Shown piece after piece: positions 24,329-32,742 of a DNA stretch of 42,402 bases. Numbering within the stretch: position 1 is the first letter of the stretch; each line of letters begins with the position of its first letter. Position numbers and translations under genes: made by a program. The notes under the pieces are model-generated. The model ran no database searches. It had not been told where the DNA came from and was given only the letters and a program-made list of their open reading frames with translations. This DNA comes from 2-01-FULL-33-17 sp964401705 (lineage in GTDB: Bacteria; Patescibacteriota; Minisyncoccia; Phycocordibacterales; UBA9973), in NCBI GenBank assembly GCA_964401705.1, contig CAYNZJ010000002.1, forward strand, positions 1 to 42,402. The letters run 5' to 3'.

Positions 24329-24892
24329 ATGAAAAAAGGATTTACTTTAATTGAATTACTTGTGTCTTTAACAATACTCAGTGTTGTTTTGGTTATTGGT
24401 ATGAGTTTAGTTTTAATAAATAATTCTGCTGTAAATTTATCTCGCACAGAAAGACGAGTTATGGATAATATTAATTTTGCGGTAGAGAGTATTTCTAGAT
24501 CAATTACTTATGGTTATGATTTTTCTTGTTTTTCTCCAACTATTGTTTCTAATTGTGAAATTAATACAGTCGGTAGTCCCGAGATTTATTTTAAAGGTAA
24601 TTATTTAGGTTCATCAAATGTTGATTTTAAATATGAAAGATTAGTAAATAGTACAACAGGTTATGGTTATATTGCCCGAACGGTAGATGCAGGAAGCCCT
24701 GTATCATTAACTAGTGATTTAGTTGATATCCAAGAATTAAGATTTTATGTATATAACACAGAGGCTTTTGCCATAAATAATCAGCAACCAAGAGTAACTG
24801 TTGTAATAAAAGGATTTTCTCATACAACAAAGTTTCCAAAAGAATTTTCTATTCAAACAACATTATCCCAAAGAGATTTAAAACTCCAATAA
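24329..24892 (+). CDS. Minor pseudopilin (PilW/GspJ-like)
   Basis: 187 residues. Leader MKKG then FTLIELLVSLTILSVVLVIG, with Glu5. The globular domain ends with a beta-rich stretch (VTVVIKGFSHTTKFPKEFS). Starts 4 nt after the preceding gene. Confidence 0.83.
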   Translation: MKKGFTLIELLVSLTILSVVLVIGMSLVLINNSAVNLSRTERRVMDNINFAVESISRSITYGYDFSCFSPTIVSNCEINTVGSPEIYFKGNYLGSSNVDFKYERLVNSTTGYGYIARTVDAGSPVSLTSDLVDIQELRFYVYNTEAFAINNQQPRVTVVIKGFSHTTKFPKEFSIQTTLSQRDLKLQ

Positions 24893-24895
24893 TAT

Positions 24896-25546
24896 ATGTA
24901 TAATAAATTTTTTATAAAAGACAAAAATAAAGGGTTTACCCACACAAACCTTAATAATAAAAGTTTAGGCGGGTTTACTCTTATTGAAACATTAGTTGCG
25001 ATCCTTATGTTTGTTACTGTTATAACGGCAATAGTCTCTCTTTCTGTTTCAATTATAACTGAAACAAAAAATCAAAGAATGGATACTACTGCGCAATATT
25101 TACTTCAAGAAGGTGTTGAATATATAAGAAATAATCGAGATAGTGCATTAAATAGTGGGGCTACTTGGACTGAGTATACTGATACTTCTGGTATATGCCC
25201 AGCAACTGTTGGTTCGACAAATGTAACTTCAATCTGTCCATGTATTTCATCTACTGATGGCTGTAGTGTTGACCCTTTATATGATGAAGTTAAAGCTTGT
25301 GTTAGTAATTGTCCAGTTTTAATTGAAGTAAAAAAAAGTAGTGGGGCATCATTTTTGTGTACATCCTTGAGTTTAAATTGTCCTGGAATTAATACTTTAA
25401 TTAGCACTACTTCATTTGTTAGAACTATTAAAATTACTCCAGCATCTAACCCTGGGGAAGTATATGTTGATGTAAAATTAGATTGGGTTAATAGTGGTGG
25501 AGTAAATCGAACAAAGACATTAAAAACAACATTATTTAATTGGTAA
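24896..25546 (+). CDS. Minor pseudopilin (PilV/GspI-like)
   Basis: 216 residues. The ATG gives an unusually long leader (about 27 residues) before GGFTLIETLVAILMF; Glu5 present. Seven cysteines in the globular domain (CP, CPCISSTDGC, CVSNCP and others) suggest disulphides. Starts 3 nt after the previous gene. Confidence 0.83.
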   Translation: MYNKFFIKDKNKGFTHTNLNNKSLGGFTLIETLVAILMFVTVITAIVSLSVSIITETKNQRMDTTAQYLLQEGVEYIRNNRDSALNSGATWTEYTDTSGICPATVGSTNVTSICPCISSTDGCSVDPLYDEVKACVSNCPVLIEVKKSSGASFLCTSLSLNCPGINTLISTTSFVRTIKITPASNPGEVYVDVKLDWVNSGGVNRTKTLKTTLFNW

Positions 25547-25549
25547 TTT

Positions 25550-26062
25550 ATGTATAAGAAAATAAATAATTTTAATAAAATAAATAAAGGAATGGCAATT
25601 TTATATACAATAATAATAATTTCAATTATTATTGCTGTTTCTTTAGGTATAATGTCTCTTATTATAAAAGAAAAAGTTTTAGCAAGAGTAGCTCGAAATT
25701 CTTTAGATGCAAGAACTGGAGCAGATACTGGTCTTGAATGTATGCTTTATTTAGACAAAGCTCCTTCAAAATTTATAGACCCATCTTCATCTTCATATGC
25801 TGGGGCATTTACAACTTTTTGTGGTAGAGACATTTCTGGCAATTCTGTAAGTTATGATGTTATTGCACTTTCTGGAACAGTATCAGATTATACTTATTAT
25901 GTTGCATCAACTTCATCTGTTGATGGGCCTTGTTTTGAAGCTTATTTATATCGTGATACCAGTGTTACCCCAAATACAACCAGGGTTGATATACAGGGCT
26001 ATAATATTTGTGATACAACAAATCCTAATAGTGTACAACGGGGAATTATTGCCGAGTATTAA
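25550..26062 (+). CDS. PilX/GspK-like minor pilin
   Basis: 170 residues. The N-terminus MYKKINNFNKINKGMAILYT followed by a long hydrophobic helix resembles PilX, whose signal lacks the usual FTLIE; no glutamate is seen at position 5. The globular domain has four cysteines. Last gene of the pilus operon. Confidence 0.7.
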   Translation: MYKKINNFNKINKGMAILYTIIIISIIIAVSLGIMSLIIKEKVLARVARNSLDARTGADTGLECMLYLDKAPSKFIDPSSSSYAGAFTTFCGRDISGNSVSYDVIALSGTVSDYTYYVASTSSVDGPCFEAYLYRDTSVTPNTTRVDIQGYNICDTTNPNSVQRGIIAEY

Positions 26063-26066
26063 TTTG

Positions 26067-26210
26067 TATAATATAGTACCTTTATGTCTCTCGTTAGAGA
26101 TCAATCGGTTTTTTTATAAGATTTATTAAAAATAAGAATGAAATATTTAGGTCGTATTAAACGAAAAAACTACGGACACGCTTTGAAAAGCGAGTCCTAT
26201 CTCTAACGGG
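26067..26210 (+). promoter_or_regulatory. ligA promoter and structured leader
   Basis: TATAAT (26067-26072), RNA start near 26079. A hairpin TCTCT-CGTT-AGAGA (26087-26100) followed nine nt later by seven T looks like a terminator for the pilus operon or an attenuator. CTCGTTAGAGAT (26090-26101) can instead pair with ATCTCTAACGGG (26199-26210), the 12 nt directly before the ligA ATG, and a strong hairpin GGAC-A-CGCTTT / AAAGCG-A-GTCC (26174-26197) lies next to it. A short frame MSLVRDQSVFL (26084-26119) overlaps the first hairpin. The two pairings exclude each other. Confidence 0.55.
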
Positions 26211-28238
26211 ATGGATAAAATAGAAGCTAAAAAAAAGATAGAAAAACTACGCAAGCTTTTGTCATATCATAGTAAACTATATTACCAAGATGATATGCCT
26301 ATCATTACAGACGAGGTTTATGATAATTTGACTAAAGAGCTTGCACTTTTGGAAGAATCTTTTCCAGAATTTGATGATAAAAAAAGCCCAACAAAAATTG
26401 TTGGTGGTTTAGCAATAGATAAATTTACAAAAGTAAAACATGAATATCCTCAATATTCATATGACAATATATTTTCATATGATGAGCTTGTAAAATGGGA
26501 TGAAAAAGTTCATCGCTTTTTAGAAAAGACAGATGTTTATAATAAAATTAAAAAACTAGATTATATAACTGAACTTAAAATCGATGGATTAAAGGTTATC
26601 TTAACTTATAAAAATGGTAATTTAGTTAGTGGAGCAACACGGGGAGATGGATTAATTGGCGAAGACATCACTCATTCAGTTATGGTTATTAATTCTATTC
26701 CTAAAAAACTAAATATGTCAGTCGATATTATTGTTGTGGGTGAAGCTTGGATGAAAAAGAGTGATTTAGAAAAATTAAATATAAAAAGACAAAATGAAAA
26801 TTTACCACTTTTTGCAAATACTAGAAATGCTGCCGCGGGCTCTCTAAGGCAGTTAGACCCAACTGTTACCAAAAATCGTAATATTCAATTTTTTACTTAT
26901 GCAATTGATGATAGTCTGGGATTAGATAAACCATTAACTCAAGAAGATACCTTAAAAACTTTAAAAAAGCTAGGATTTGACGTTAACCCAATTTATAAAT
27001 TATTTAAAAATGTTGATGAAATTGAAGATTTTTATAAAACTCAAACAAAACTAAAAGATACTCATGAATATGGGGTCGATGGAATTGTTATTAAAGTTAA
27101 TAGTTTTGTAGCATCTGATGCTATTGGCTATACTGCTAAATCACCACGGTTTGGTGTGGCTTATAAATTCCCAGCCGAAGAAACAACAACAATAGTTGAA
27201 GATATTATTGTCCAAGTTGGACGAACTGGAGCATTAACTCCAGTTGCGCATTTAAAACCGGTTTTAATTGCAGGGTCAGTAGTGTCACGGGCAACACTAC
27301 ATAATCAAGATGAAATTGAAAGATTAGGGCTTAAAATTGGTGATACTGTAATTCTTAAAAAAGCTGGAGATGTTATACCTGAAATAGTTAGTGTTGTTAA
27401 TGCGCTCCGCAGTGGTAAAGAGAAAAAATTTGTAATGCCTAAAAATTGCCCAGTTTGCAGTAGTGATGTTGTTTCTAAAAATATTTCCGGTAGTCTTGAT
27501 TCGGTAGCAATGTATTGTAGTAATAAAAAATGTTTTGCTCAAGAATTAGAAAATTTAATCCATTTTGTGTCTAAAAACGGAATGAATATAATTGGTATGG
27601 GCGAAAAGATAGTTGAAAAGCTTTTCACTCTTGGACTAATTCAAGAAAAATATGATATTTATAATCTAAAACCGGGGGATTTGTCAGTACTTGAAAAAAT
27701 GGGTGAGAAAAGCGAATCAAATCTAATCAATGCAATTAATAAAAGTAAAAATGTACAACTTTCTAAATTTATTTTTGCACTGGGGATACATCATGTTGGA
27801 GCAGAATCAGCAATTCTTTTAGCTAAAGAATTTAAAACTTTTGATAAAATCAAAAATGCATCATATAATGAATTAATTAATATTGATGGTATAGGAGAGA
27901 TTGTAGCCGAATCAATAACTAATTATTTTAAAGATAATCATAACCAAAAAGTTCTAAATGAGCTTTTAAAACATATTACTTTTGAAAAAGTTATAGAAAA
28001 TAAAACTCAAAAATTATCTGGGTTAAATTTTGTGATTACTGGTAGTTTACCAAATCTATCTCGTGACGAGGTTAAACAAATGGTGCAAGATAATGGGGGG
28101 AAGGTTAGCAGTAGTGTGTCTAAAAATACTTCTTACATAATCCTTGGGAATGACCCAGGATCCAAATATGATGACGGGGTAAAATTAGGTATAAAGATGC
28201 TGAATGAACCTCAATTTTTGAAAATGGTGGGGAATTAG
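26211..28238 (+). CDS. ligA: NAD-dependent DNA ligase
   Basis: 675 residues, normal length. Seals nicks in replication and repair using NAD+. The Ia region (HSKLYYQDDMP), adenylated lysine K123 in ELKIDG (usually PKLDG), OB fold, four-cysteine zinc finger (CPVC near 408, and two later cysteines), HhH repeats (LGIHHVGAE) and C-terminal BRCT domain (about 595-675) are present in order. The promoter of gatC lies in its last codons. Confidence 0.97.
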   Translation: MDKIEAKKKIEKLRKLLSYHSKLYYQDDMPIITDEVYDNLTKELALLEESFPEFDDKKSPTKIVGGLAIDKFTKVKHEYPQYSYDNIFSYDELVKWDEKVHRFLEKTDVYNKIKKLDYITELKIDGLKVILTYKNGNLVSGATRGDGLIGEDITHSVMVINSIPKKLNMSVDIIVVGEAWMKKSDLEKLNIKRQNENLPLFANTRNAAAGSLRQLDPTVTKNRNIQFFTYAIDDSLGLDKPLTQEDTLKTLKKLGFDVNPIYKLFKNVDEIEDFYKTQTKLKDTHEYGVDGIVIKVNSFVASDAIGYTAKSPRFGVAYKFPAEETTTIVEDIIVQVGRTGALTPVAHLKPVLIAGSVVSRATLHNQDEIERLGLKIGDTVILKKAGDVIPEIVSVVNALRSGKEKKFVMPKNCPVCSSDVVSKNISGSLDSVAMYCSNKKCFAQELENLIHFVSKNGMNIIGMGEKIVEKLFTLGLIQEKYDIYNLKPGDLSVLEKMGEKSESNLINAINKSKNVQLSKFIFALGIHHVGAESAILLAKEFKTFDKIKNASYNELINIDGIGEIVAESITNYFKDNHNQKVLNELLKHITFEKVIENKTQKLSGLNFVITGSLPNLSRDEVKQMVQDNGGKVSSSVSKNTSYIILGNDPGSKYDDGVKLGIKMLNEPQFLKMVGN

Positions 28239-28252
28239 GGTATACTATAAAC
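28218..28252 (+). promoter_or_regulatory. gatC promoter (leaderless)
   Basis: TTGAAA (28218-28223), 17-bp spacer, TATACT (28241-28246), then 6 nt to the ATG. The -35 box is inside ligA. Confidence 0.7.
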
Positions 28253-28534
28253 ATGACAAAAGATGATATTGTGGGTTTTGCCAGCTTGGTAAAAATTAGC
28301 ATCACTGATAATGAAGCCGAGGCCCTTTTAGGTAAAATGGACTCAATTTTGGGTTATATTGATCAAATTCAAAAAGTTGAAGCTACTAATCCTAGCTTAG
28401 AAATATCTAAAGAAAACCCAGACCTTCGCGAGGATATTCTTAATGAAATAAATTTTACTAATGATTTTATGCAAAATGTTCCCAATAAAGAAGGGGATTA
28501 TGTAAAAGTTCCAAAAGTTTTAAATACTGATTAA
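28253..28534 (+). CDS. gatC: Glu-tRNA(Gln)/Asp-tRNA(Asn) amidotransferase subunit C
   Basis: 93 residues, the usual length. Helical N-terminus (FASLVKISITDNEAEALLGKMDSILGYIDQIQKV) and the extended tail containing LREDI are those of GatC, which clamps GatA to GatB. Followed by gatA after 1 nt; gatB is not in the window. Confidence 0.93.
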   Translation: MTKDDIVGFASLVKISITDNEAEALLGKMDSILGYIDQIQKVEATNPSLEISKENPDLREDILNEINFTNDFMQNVPNKEGDYVKVPKVLNTD

Positions 28535-28535
28535 T

Positions 28536-29963
28536 ATGATTGATTTAAATACATTAAGCATTAAAGAGCTTCATAAATTGTATACCAATAAAGAAATAAC
28601 CGTTACCGAGGTTATTGATTTGTATTTAAAAAATATTGAAGAAAAAAACAAAGATATCAATGCTTATATCGAGGTTTTTACTGATTTAGATAAATATATA
28701 AATATTGCTCAAGATAAAATCAATAACGGAACTGCTACTTTTTTAACTGGAGTTCCAATAGCAATTAAAGACAATATGCTTTTTAAAGACCATATTGCCA
28801 GTGCGGGTTCAAATATGCTTAAAAATTATATTGCCGGTTATAGTAGTCCAGTTGTAGAAGAATTGTTAAATCAAGGTGCAGTTATCCTAGGCCGAACAAA
28901 TATGGATGAATTTGCTATGGGTTCATCAACGGAAACTAGTTATTATGGTAATACTTTGAATCCATTAGATACTAGTCGTGTCCCAGGGGGATCTTCAGGT
29001 GGGTCAGCTGCTGTAGTTGCCGGGGATATGGCTTTAGTTTCATTAGGGTCTGACACTGGGGGCTCTATTCGCCAACCAGCTGCATTTTGTAATCTTGTAG
29101 GAATGAAACCAACATATGGTACGGTATCACGCTCGGGGCTTATTGCTATGGCTTCATCGTTAGACCAAATTGGTCCAATGGCTAAAACAGTTGATGATAC
29201 TGAAATACTTTTTAATGCTATTTGTACTCCTGATGCAAATGATACTACTTTAGTTTTAGCTTCAAAAAGAAATCAATATAAAAAAGAATTTAAAAAACGG
29301 ATTGGAATTCCAAGAGATTTTATAAAACAAGGGTTAACCCAAATAGTAGAGGATGGATTTGAAAAAACTTTAAAAGGTTTAAAAGATATGGGTTACGATA
29401 TTGTTGATATTAATTTACCACTAACCCCACTGTCTTTAGCGGTATATTATGTTATTCAGCCGGCAGAAGTTTCAAGTAATTTAGGGCGTTTTGATGGGTT
29501 AAGATTTGGCTATCATCCCCAAGATACTGTTAATGATTTAAATGAATATTATAAAAATGTTCGAACTAATGGTTTTGGTAAAGAAGTAAAAAATCGATGT
29601 ATTTTAGGAGCTTTTATTTTGTCTCACGGGTATTATGATGCTTATTATAATAAAGCAATATCTTTACAAAAATCTATCAAATCCGAATTTGTAAACGCTT
29701 TTAAAGATATTGATATAATATTATTACCTACATCTCCAGGGTTACCTTTTAAATTTGGTGAAAAATCAAATGATCCATTGGCAATGTATCTGGAAGATTT
29801 GTTTACTGCGCCAGGTAATATTGCTGGAATTCCCGGGATATCAGTACCAATGAAAGTTGCTGATTCAGAGATTCCTATTGGAATCCAAGCTTATGCATCA
29901 CATTTTAATGACGAACATTTATTTATTATTGGTCGAGATATAGAAAAAATAAGTAAAAACTAA
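28536..29963 (+). CDS. gatA: Glu-tRNA(Gln)/Asp-tRNA(Asn) amidotransferase subunit A
   Basis: 475 residues. Amidase-signature enzyme releasing ammonia from glutamine for the transamidation of misacylated tRNA. The Ser-cisSer-Lys triad is visible: Lys in VPIAIKDN, cis-Ser in GGSSGGSAAVVAG, nucleophile in GSDTGGSIRQPA. Because the indirect route makes Gln-tRNA, the cell may lack GlnRS; the tRNA-Gln at 41020 would be its substrate. Confidence 0.96.
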   Translation: MIDLNTLSIKELHKLYTNKEITVTEVIDLYLKNIEEKNKDINAYIEVFTDLDKYINIAQDKINNGTATFLTGVPIAIKDNMLFKDHIASAGSNMLKNYIAGYSSPVVEELLNQGAVILGRTNMDEFAMGSSTETSYYGNTLNPLDTSRVPGGSSGGSAAVVAGDMALVSLGSDTGGSIRQPAAFCNLVGMKPTYGTVSRSGLIAMASSLDQIGPMAKTVDDTEILFNAICTPDANDTTLVLASKRNQYKKEFKKRIGIPRDFIKQGLTQIVEDGFEKTLKGLKDMGYDIVDINLPLTPLSLAVYYVIQPAEVSSNLGRFDGLRFGYHPQDTVNDLNEYYKNVRTNGFGKEVKNRCILGAFILSHGYYDAYYNKAISLQKSIKSEFVNAFKDIDIILLPTSPGLPFKFGEKSNDPLAMYLEDLFTAPGNIAGIPGISVPMKVADSEIPIGIQAYASHFNDEHLFIIGRDIEKISKN

Positions 29964-29964
29964 T

Positions 29965-30531
29965 ATGGATAAAATAGCTCAAAGAAATAATCAAGATATT
30001 TATACTTCGTCTAGTTATAATTTTGCTCAATTACCAACTAAAGACAAGCTTTCAAATTTATTTGATCAAATTGGAATTATTTCTGGTACGCTTTCAGCTT
30101 TATTTACCATAATAATTTTATACTCAGTTATTCGAATGTTTATGATTCAAAAACATGAACAAGACCATATTGATCATGAAATACATAATTATCAAAATAA
30201 ATTAGCTGATCTTGCTAAAAATCCTCGTTGGGAATTAATTGAAAATTTGGTTACCAGTACATCCGAAGCTGATTGGCGAGTAGCAATAATTGAAGCAGAT
30301 GTTTTAATGGAAGAAGCATTAGAATATGGTGGGTTTACAGGTGCTGGAGTGGGGGAAATGTTAACAAATGCTAGTGATAAATCATTTAAGACATATCAAT
30401 TTGCTTGGGAAGCCCATAAAGTCCGTAATGATATTGCTCACGGGGGTAGTAATTATGGTTTAGCTAAAGAAGATGTAATTCGTACCATTGGAATGTATAG
30501 AGCAGTTTTAGAAGAATTCGGAGTAATATAA
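29965..30531 (+). CDS. Conserved membrane protein, function unknown
   Basis: 188 residues: one membrane helix (about 37-57), then a coiled coil and a compact helical domain with AHKVRNDIAHGGSNYGL near the end, a motif reminiscent of HEPN-like or DUF4145-type helical domains (RNxxAH) but too weak to claim. It starts 1 nt after gatA, in the same operon. No known role. Confidence 0.65.
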   Translation: MDKIAQRNNQDIYTSSSYNFAQLPTKDKLSNLFDQIGIISGTLSALFTIIILYSVIRMFMIQKHEQDHIDHEIHNYQNKLADLAKNPRWELIENLVTSTSEADWRVAIIEADVLMEEALEYGGFTGAGVGEMLTNASDKSFKTYQFAWEAHKVRNDIAHGGSNYGLAKEDVIRTIGMYRAVLEEFGVI

Positions 30532-30555
30532 AAGCCCGGTAAGAGATTTTTATTT

Positions 30556-30574
30556 TGCGCAGTCGACGGGACTT
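30556..30574 (-). repeat. Second copy of the tRNA-Asp 3' end
   Basis: TGCGCAGTCGACGGGACTT on the plus strand is identical to 30731-30749, which covers the 3' end of tRNA-Asp plus two following bases. On the minus strand it lies 175 bp downstream of the first. It is preceded (minus reading) by a 5-bp hairpin with a three-base loop (30576-30588). Confidence 0.85.
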
Positions 30575-30580
30575 TCGTCT

Positions 30581-30656
30581 TACAGACGCTGTACACCTTT
30601 TCGATGTATTCAAAATTAAAAATTTCTCATACATAACGAAAAGCTTTTCAAGATCC
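30581..30656. repeat. Covarying hairpin element, copy 1 (after tRNA-Asp)
   Basis: Nearly identical to 30838-30911. Core stem CTTTTCG+ATGTAT / ATACAT+AA+CGAAAAG (30597-30643). Compared with copy 2, one pair of this stem changes T-A to C-G, and the small stem just before changes at two pairs (CGTCT/AGACG to CTCCT/AGGAG). Strand not certain. Confidence 0.75.
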
Positions 30657-30686
30657 CGTACGAAGATAAAAAATTATCTTCTCTCC

Positions 30687-30736
30687 TGCGCATAAAGAAA
30701 AAACTCCATTTGTGTGGAGTTTTTTCTTTATGCGCA
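30687..30736 (-). terminator. 22-bp perfect hairpin at the tRNA-Asp 3' end
   Basis: Arms 30687-30708 and 30715-30736 are fully complementary with a 6-nt loop. On the minus strand the inner part (ACTCCA...TGGAGTTTTTT) is a standard intrinsic terminator. The outer arm includes the last bases of the tRNA. A further hairpin GAAGATAA/TTATCTTC lies at 30662-30681. Confidence 0.8.
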
Positions 30737-30806
30737 GTCGACGGGACTTGAACCCGCAACCTCCCGCGTGACAGGCGGGTGCTCTAACCAGTTGAGCTAC
30801 GACTGC
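30733..30806 (-). tRNA. tRNA-Asp (GTC)
   Basis: Cloverleaf with acceptor GCAGTCG/CGACTGC, D arm GCTC/GAGC, anticodon loop CTGTCAC on a CCCGC/GCGGG stem, and T arm with TTCAAGT. Discriminator G as expected for Asp. CCA is not encoded. Confidence 0.97.
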
Positions 30807-30837
30807 ATATGTTAATCGCATCGCGGAGATCTCTCCT

Positions 30838-30911
30838 TACAGGAGCTGTACACCTTTCCGATGTATTCAAAATTAAAAATTTCTCATACATAACGGAAAG
30901 CTTTTCGATCC
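30838..30911. repeat. Covarying hairpin element, copy 2 (after tRNA-Met)
   Basis: Core stem CTTTCCG+ATGTAT / ATACAT+AA+CGGAAAG (30854-30900); small stem CTCCT-TAC-AGGAG (30833-30845) overlaps its edge. The sequence beside it (GCGGAGATC, 30823-30831) weakly resembles the tRNA-Met 3' end (GCGGGGATC), possibly a decayed tail copy. Another hairpin CAC.AAAACAC/GTGTTTT.GTG lies at 30914-30940. Confidence 0.7.
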
Positions 30912-30946
30912 CCACACAAAAACACCTAAGTGTTTTCGTGCGACTG

Positions 30947-31020
30947 TGTCGGTGGCGGGGATCGAACCTGCGACCTTAGCTTTATGAGTGCTACGCTCTA
31001 ACCAACTGAGCTACACCGAC
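30947..31020 (-). tRNA. tRNA with CAT anticodon (elongator Met; Ile2 not excluded)
   Basis: Acceptor GTCGGTG/CACCGAC, D arm GCTC/GAGC, anticodon loop CTCATAA, T arm GCAGG-TTCGATC-CCCGC. The innermost anticodon-stem pair is A-A. No initiator features. Without the modification state, CAT could also mean Ile2 (lysidine). Discriminator A, no CCA encoded. Confidence 0.93.
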
Positions 31021-31108
31021 ACATACAATTTTCGAATTGTGAGATTTGGAAATCTGTCACATTTCGCCTGCATAAGAAAGCTATAATTTAGCAATACAAG
31101 CAGGAATG

Positions 31109-31179
31109 TTGCGGGGAGCGGAATCGAACCGCTGTCCCAAGGTTATGAGCCTTGTGAGATACCTCTTCTCTACCCCGCG
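31109..31179 (-). tRNA. Initiator tRNA-fMet (CAT)
   Basis: Starts CGCGGGG and ends CCCCGCAA, giving the C1-A72 mismatch that marks initiators. Anticodon stem CAAGG/CCTTG with loop CTCATAA: only two G-C pairs abut the loop, with A-T in place of the third. Short D loop. First tRNA of the minus-strand cluster fMet-Met-Asp. Confidence 0.95.
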
Positions 31180-31263
31180 ATATTAAACTAAACTTTTATA
31201 ATATTAGCAAATAAAAGCTTATTTTGCAAATAACCATTATCTTTTAATTTAAAAAAGCCAATG

Positions 31264-31557
31264 TTAGGTATCATTGGCTAATAAGTGCTCTTTTACGGGG
31301 TCTTTCTTTTTACGGAAGATACTTTTTAGTATTTCCGTAATATATTGATTTTCGGTTGTCTTCTTTTTGTTTTTACCTTTTAAGGCATTTTTGTATTTCC
31401 CAAATGAGGATATTTTCCAAAATGGTTTCTTTTCCCAAGTTGAAACTTCAATAACTTTTCTTTTTTTGGGATTGCATATATATACAATACCGTTATCTAC
31501 TACTATATAGTTAAAATTATTATTTCCCAATCTAGGGTCTTTTATTTCGTTTTTCAT
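31264..31557 (-). CDS. Small basic hypothetical protein
   Basis: 97 residues, very rich in Lys (KKRK, KGKNKKK, RKKK), with a short beta-like N-terminal part (NYIVVDNGIVYICNPKKRKVIEVSTW) and no recognised family. A TAATAT box about 20 nt upstream may be its promoter. Stands alone between the tRNA cluster and a divergent CapA-like gene. Confidence 0.55.
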   Translation of the reverse strand: MKNEIKDPRLGNNNFNYIVVDNGIVYICNPKKRKVIEVSTWEKKPFWKISSFGKYKNALKGKNKKKTTENQYITEILKSIFRKKKDPVKEHLLANDT

Positions 31558-31634
31558 AAATTAAATTTCTACACATCATATTATCTAGGGTAATTAATGT
31601 CAATCTAGATTTTTTGTGGTATTGTATAGAAATA

Positions 31635-32705
31635 ATGAAGAAAAAATCAAATTCTTTAAAAAGAAACTTTTGGGTTGTATTTACTACATTATTAGTATCT
31701 TGTGGTGTTTATTGGGTATTTTCTGGAGAATTGGTTTTTGGTAGTTTAGTTCAAGATAATAAAAACCAAACAGCAAATGTTATAAGCACAAAACCAATTG
31801 GAGAAATAAAACCCGATTATTTGGTTTTAACTTTTGCTGGTGATGTAATGTTTGACCGTGGGGTCAAAGGAAATGTAAACAAAAATTTTGAGGGTGATTT
31901 TGAAAAACTTTTTGACAATATAAATGGAGAAAACAATAACGAAAGTATTTTTAATAAAGACGATATTTCATTTCTAAATTTAGAAGGTCCAGTTAGTGAT
32001 GTTGGTCATAATGTGGGCAGTATTTATTCTTTTCGGATGAATCCTGTTGTAATTTCTGTTTTAAAAAATTTAGGTATTGATATTGTTAGTTTTGCAAATA
32101 ACCATGTTGGAGATTACACTACTTTGGCTTTTAAAGATACTTTAGAAAGATTAAAAGACGGCGGTATACTTTATACAGGTGCCGGAGATGATTATAATCA
32201 AGTTATAAATCCAACTATAATTGAAAAGAATAATATCAAAACTTGTTTCCTTGGTTTTTCAGATGTTGGGCCTAATTGGATAAAGGCAACTAATACAACT
32301 CCAGGGATATTGTTAGCTAGTGACCCTAATTTTTCTAAAATTATAAGTGATGCAAAATTAAATTGCGATGTGTTAATTGTTTCATTTCATTGGGGGGACG
32401 AATATAAACCTCATAATATAAGACAAGAAAAATTAGCCCACCTCGCAATCGATAGTGGGGCAGATATAATAGTAGGGCATCATCCTCATGTAGTTCAAGA
32501 TGTTGAAATTTATAAAGACAAACCGATCATGTATAGTTTAGGGAATTTTATGTTTGACCAGTATTTTAGTAAAGAAACTATGCAAGGGTTAGTTGTACAA
32601 ATGAAAGTCTATAAAGATGGAAGTTCAAAAGATATTGTAAGTTATACAAGTTCGCAAAATAAATTTTTTCAAATAGAAAGTCTAATAGAAAATCCAGCAC
32701 TATAA
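31635..32705 (+). CDS. CapA-family metallophosphatase-like protein
   Basis: 356 residues from the ATG at 31635; an in-frame upstream start at 31614 would overlap the promoter (TGG-TATTGT at 31620-31625). N-terminal signal anchor (about 12-33). The PGA_cap metallophosphoesterase-like fold shows FAGDVMFDRG, NLEGPVSD, SFANNHVGDY, SFHWGDEY and GHHPHVVQ. Relatives take part in poly-gamma-glutamate capsule export or act as cell-surface hydrolases. Extracytoplasmic. Confidence 0.88.
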   Translation: MKKKSNSLKRNFWVVFTTLLVSCGVYWVFSGELVFGSLVQDNKNQTANVISTKPIGEIKPDYLVLTFAGDVMFDRGVKGNVNKNFEGDFEKLFDNINGENNNESIFNKDDISFLNLEGPVSDVGHNVGSIYSFRMNPVVISVLKNLGIDIVSFANNHVGDYTTLAFKDTLERLKDGGILYTGAGDDYNQVINPTIIEKNNIKTCFLGFSDVGPNWIKATNTTPGILLASDPNFSKIISDAKLNCDVLIVSFHWGDEYKPHNIRQEKLAHLAIDSGADIIVGHHPHVVQDVEIYKDKPIMYSLGNFMFDQYFSKETMQGLVVQMKVYKDGSSKDIVSYTSSQNKFFQIESLIENPAL

Positions 32706-32742
32706 TGGTATAATAAATATTATTTTTAAATTTTAAAATCAT
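32706..32742 (+). promoter_or_regulatory. Possible promoter of the TauE/SafE-like gene
   Basis: TGG-TATAAT (32709-32714) starts three bases after the capA-like stop, about 28 nt before the TTG start; a TAAAAT (32734-32739) lies closer. No Shine-Dalgarno sequence. Confidence 0.4.
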
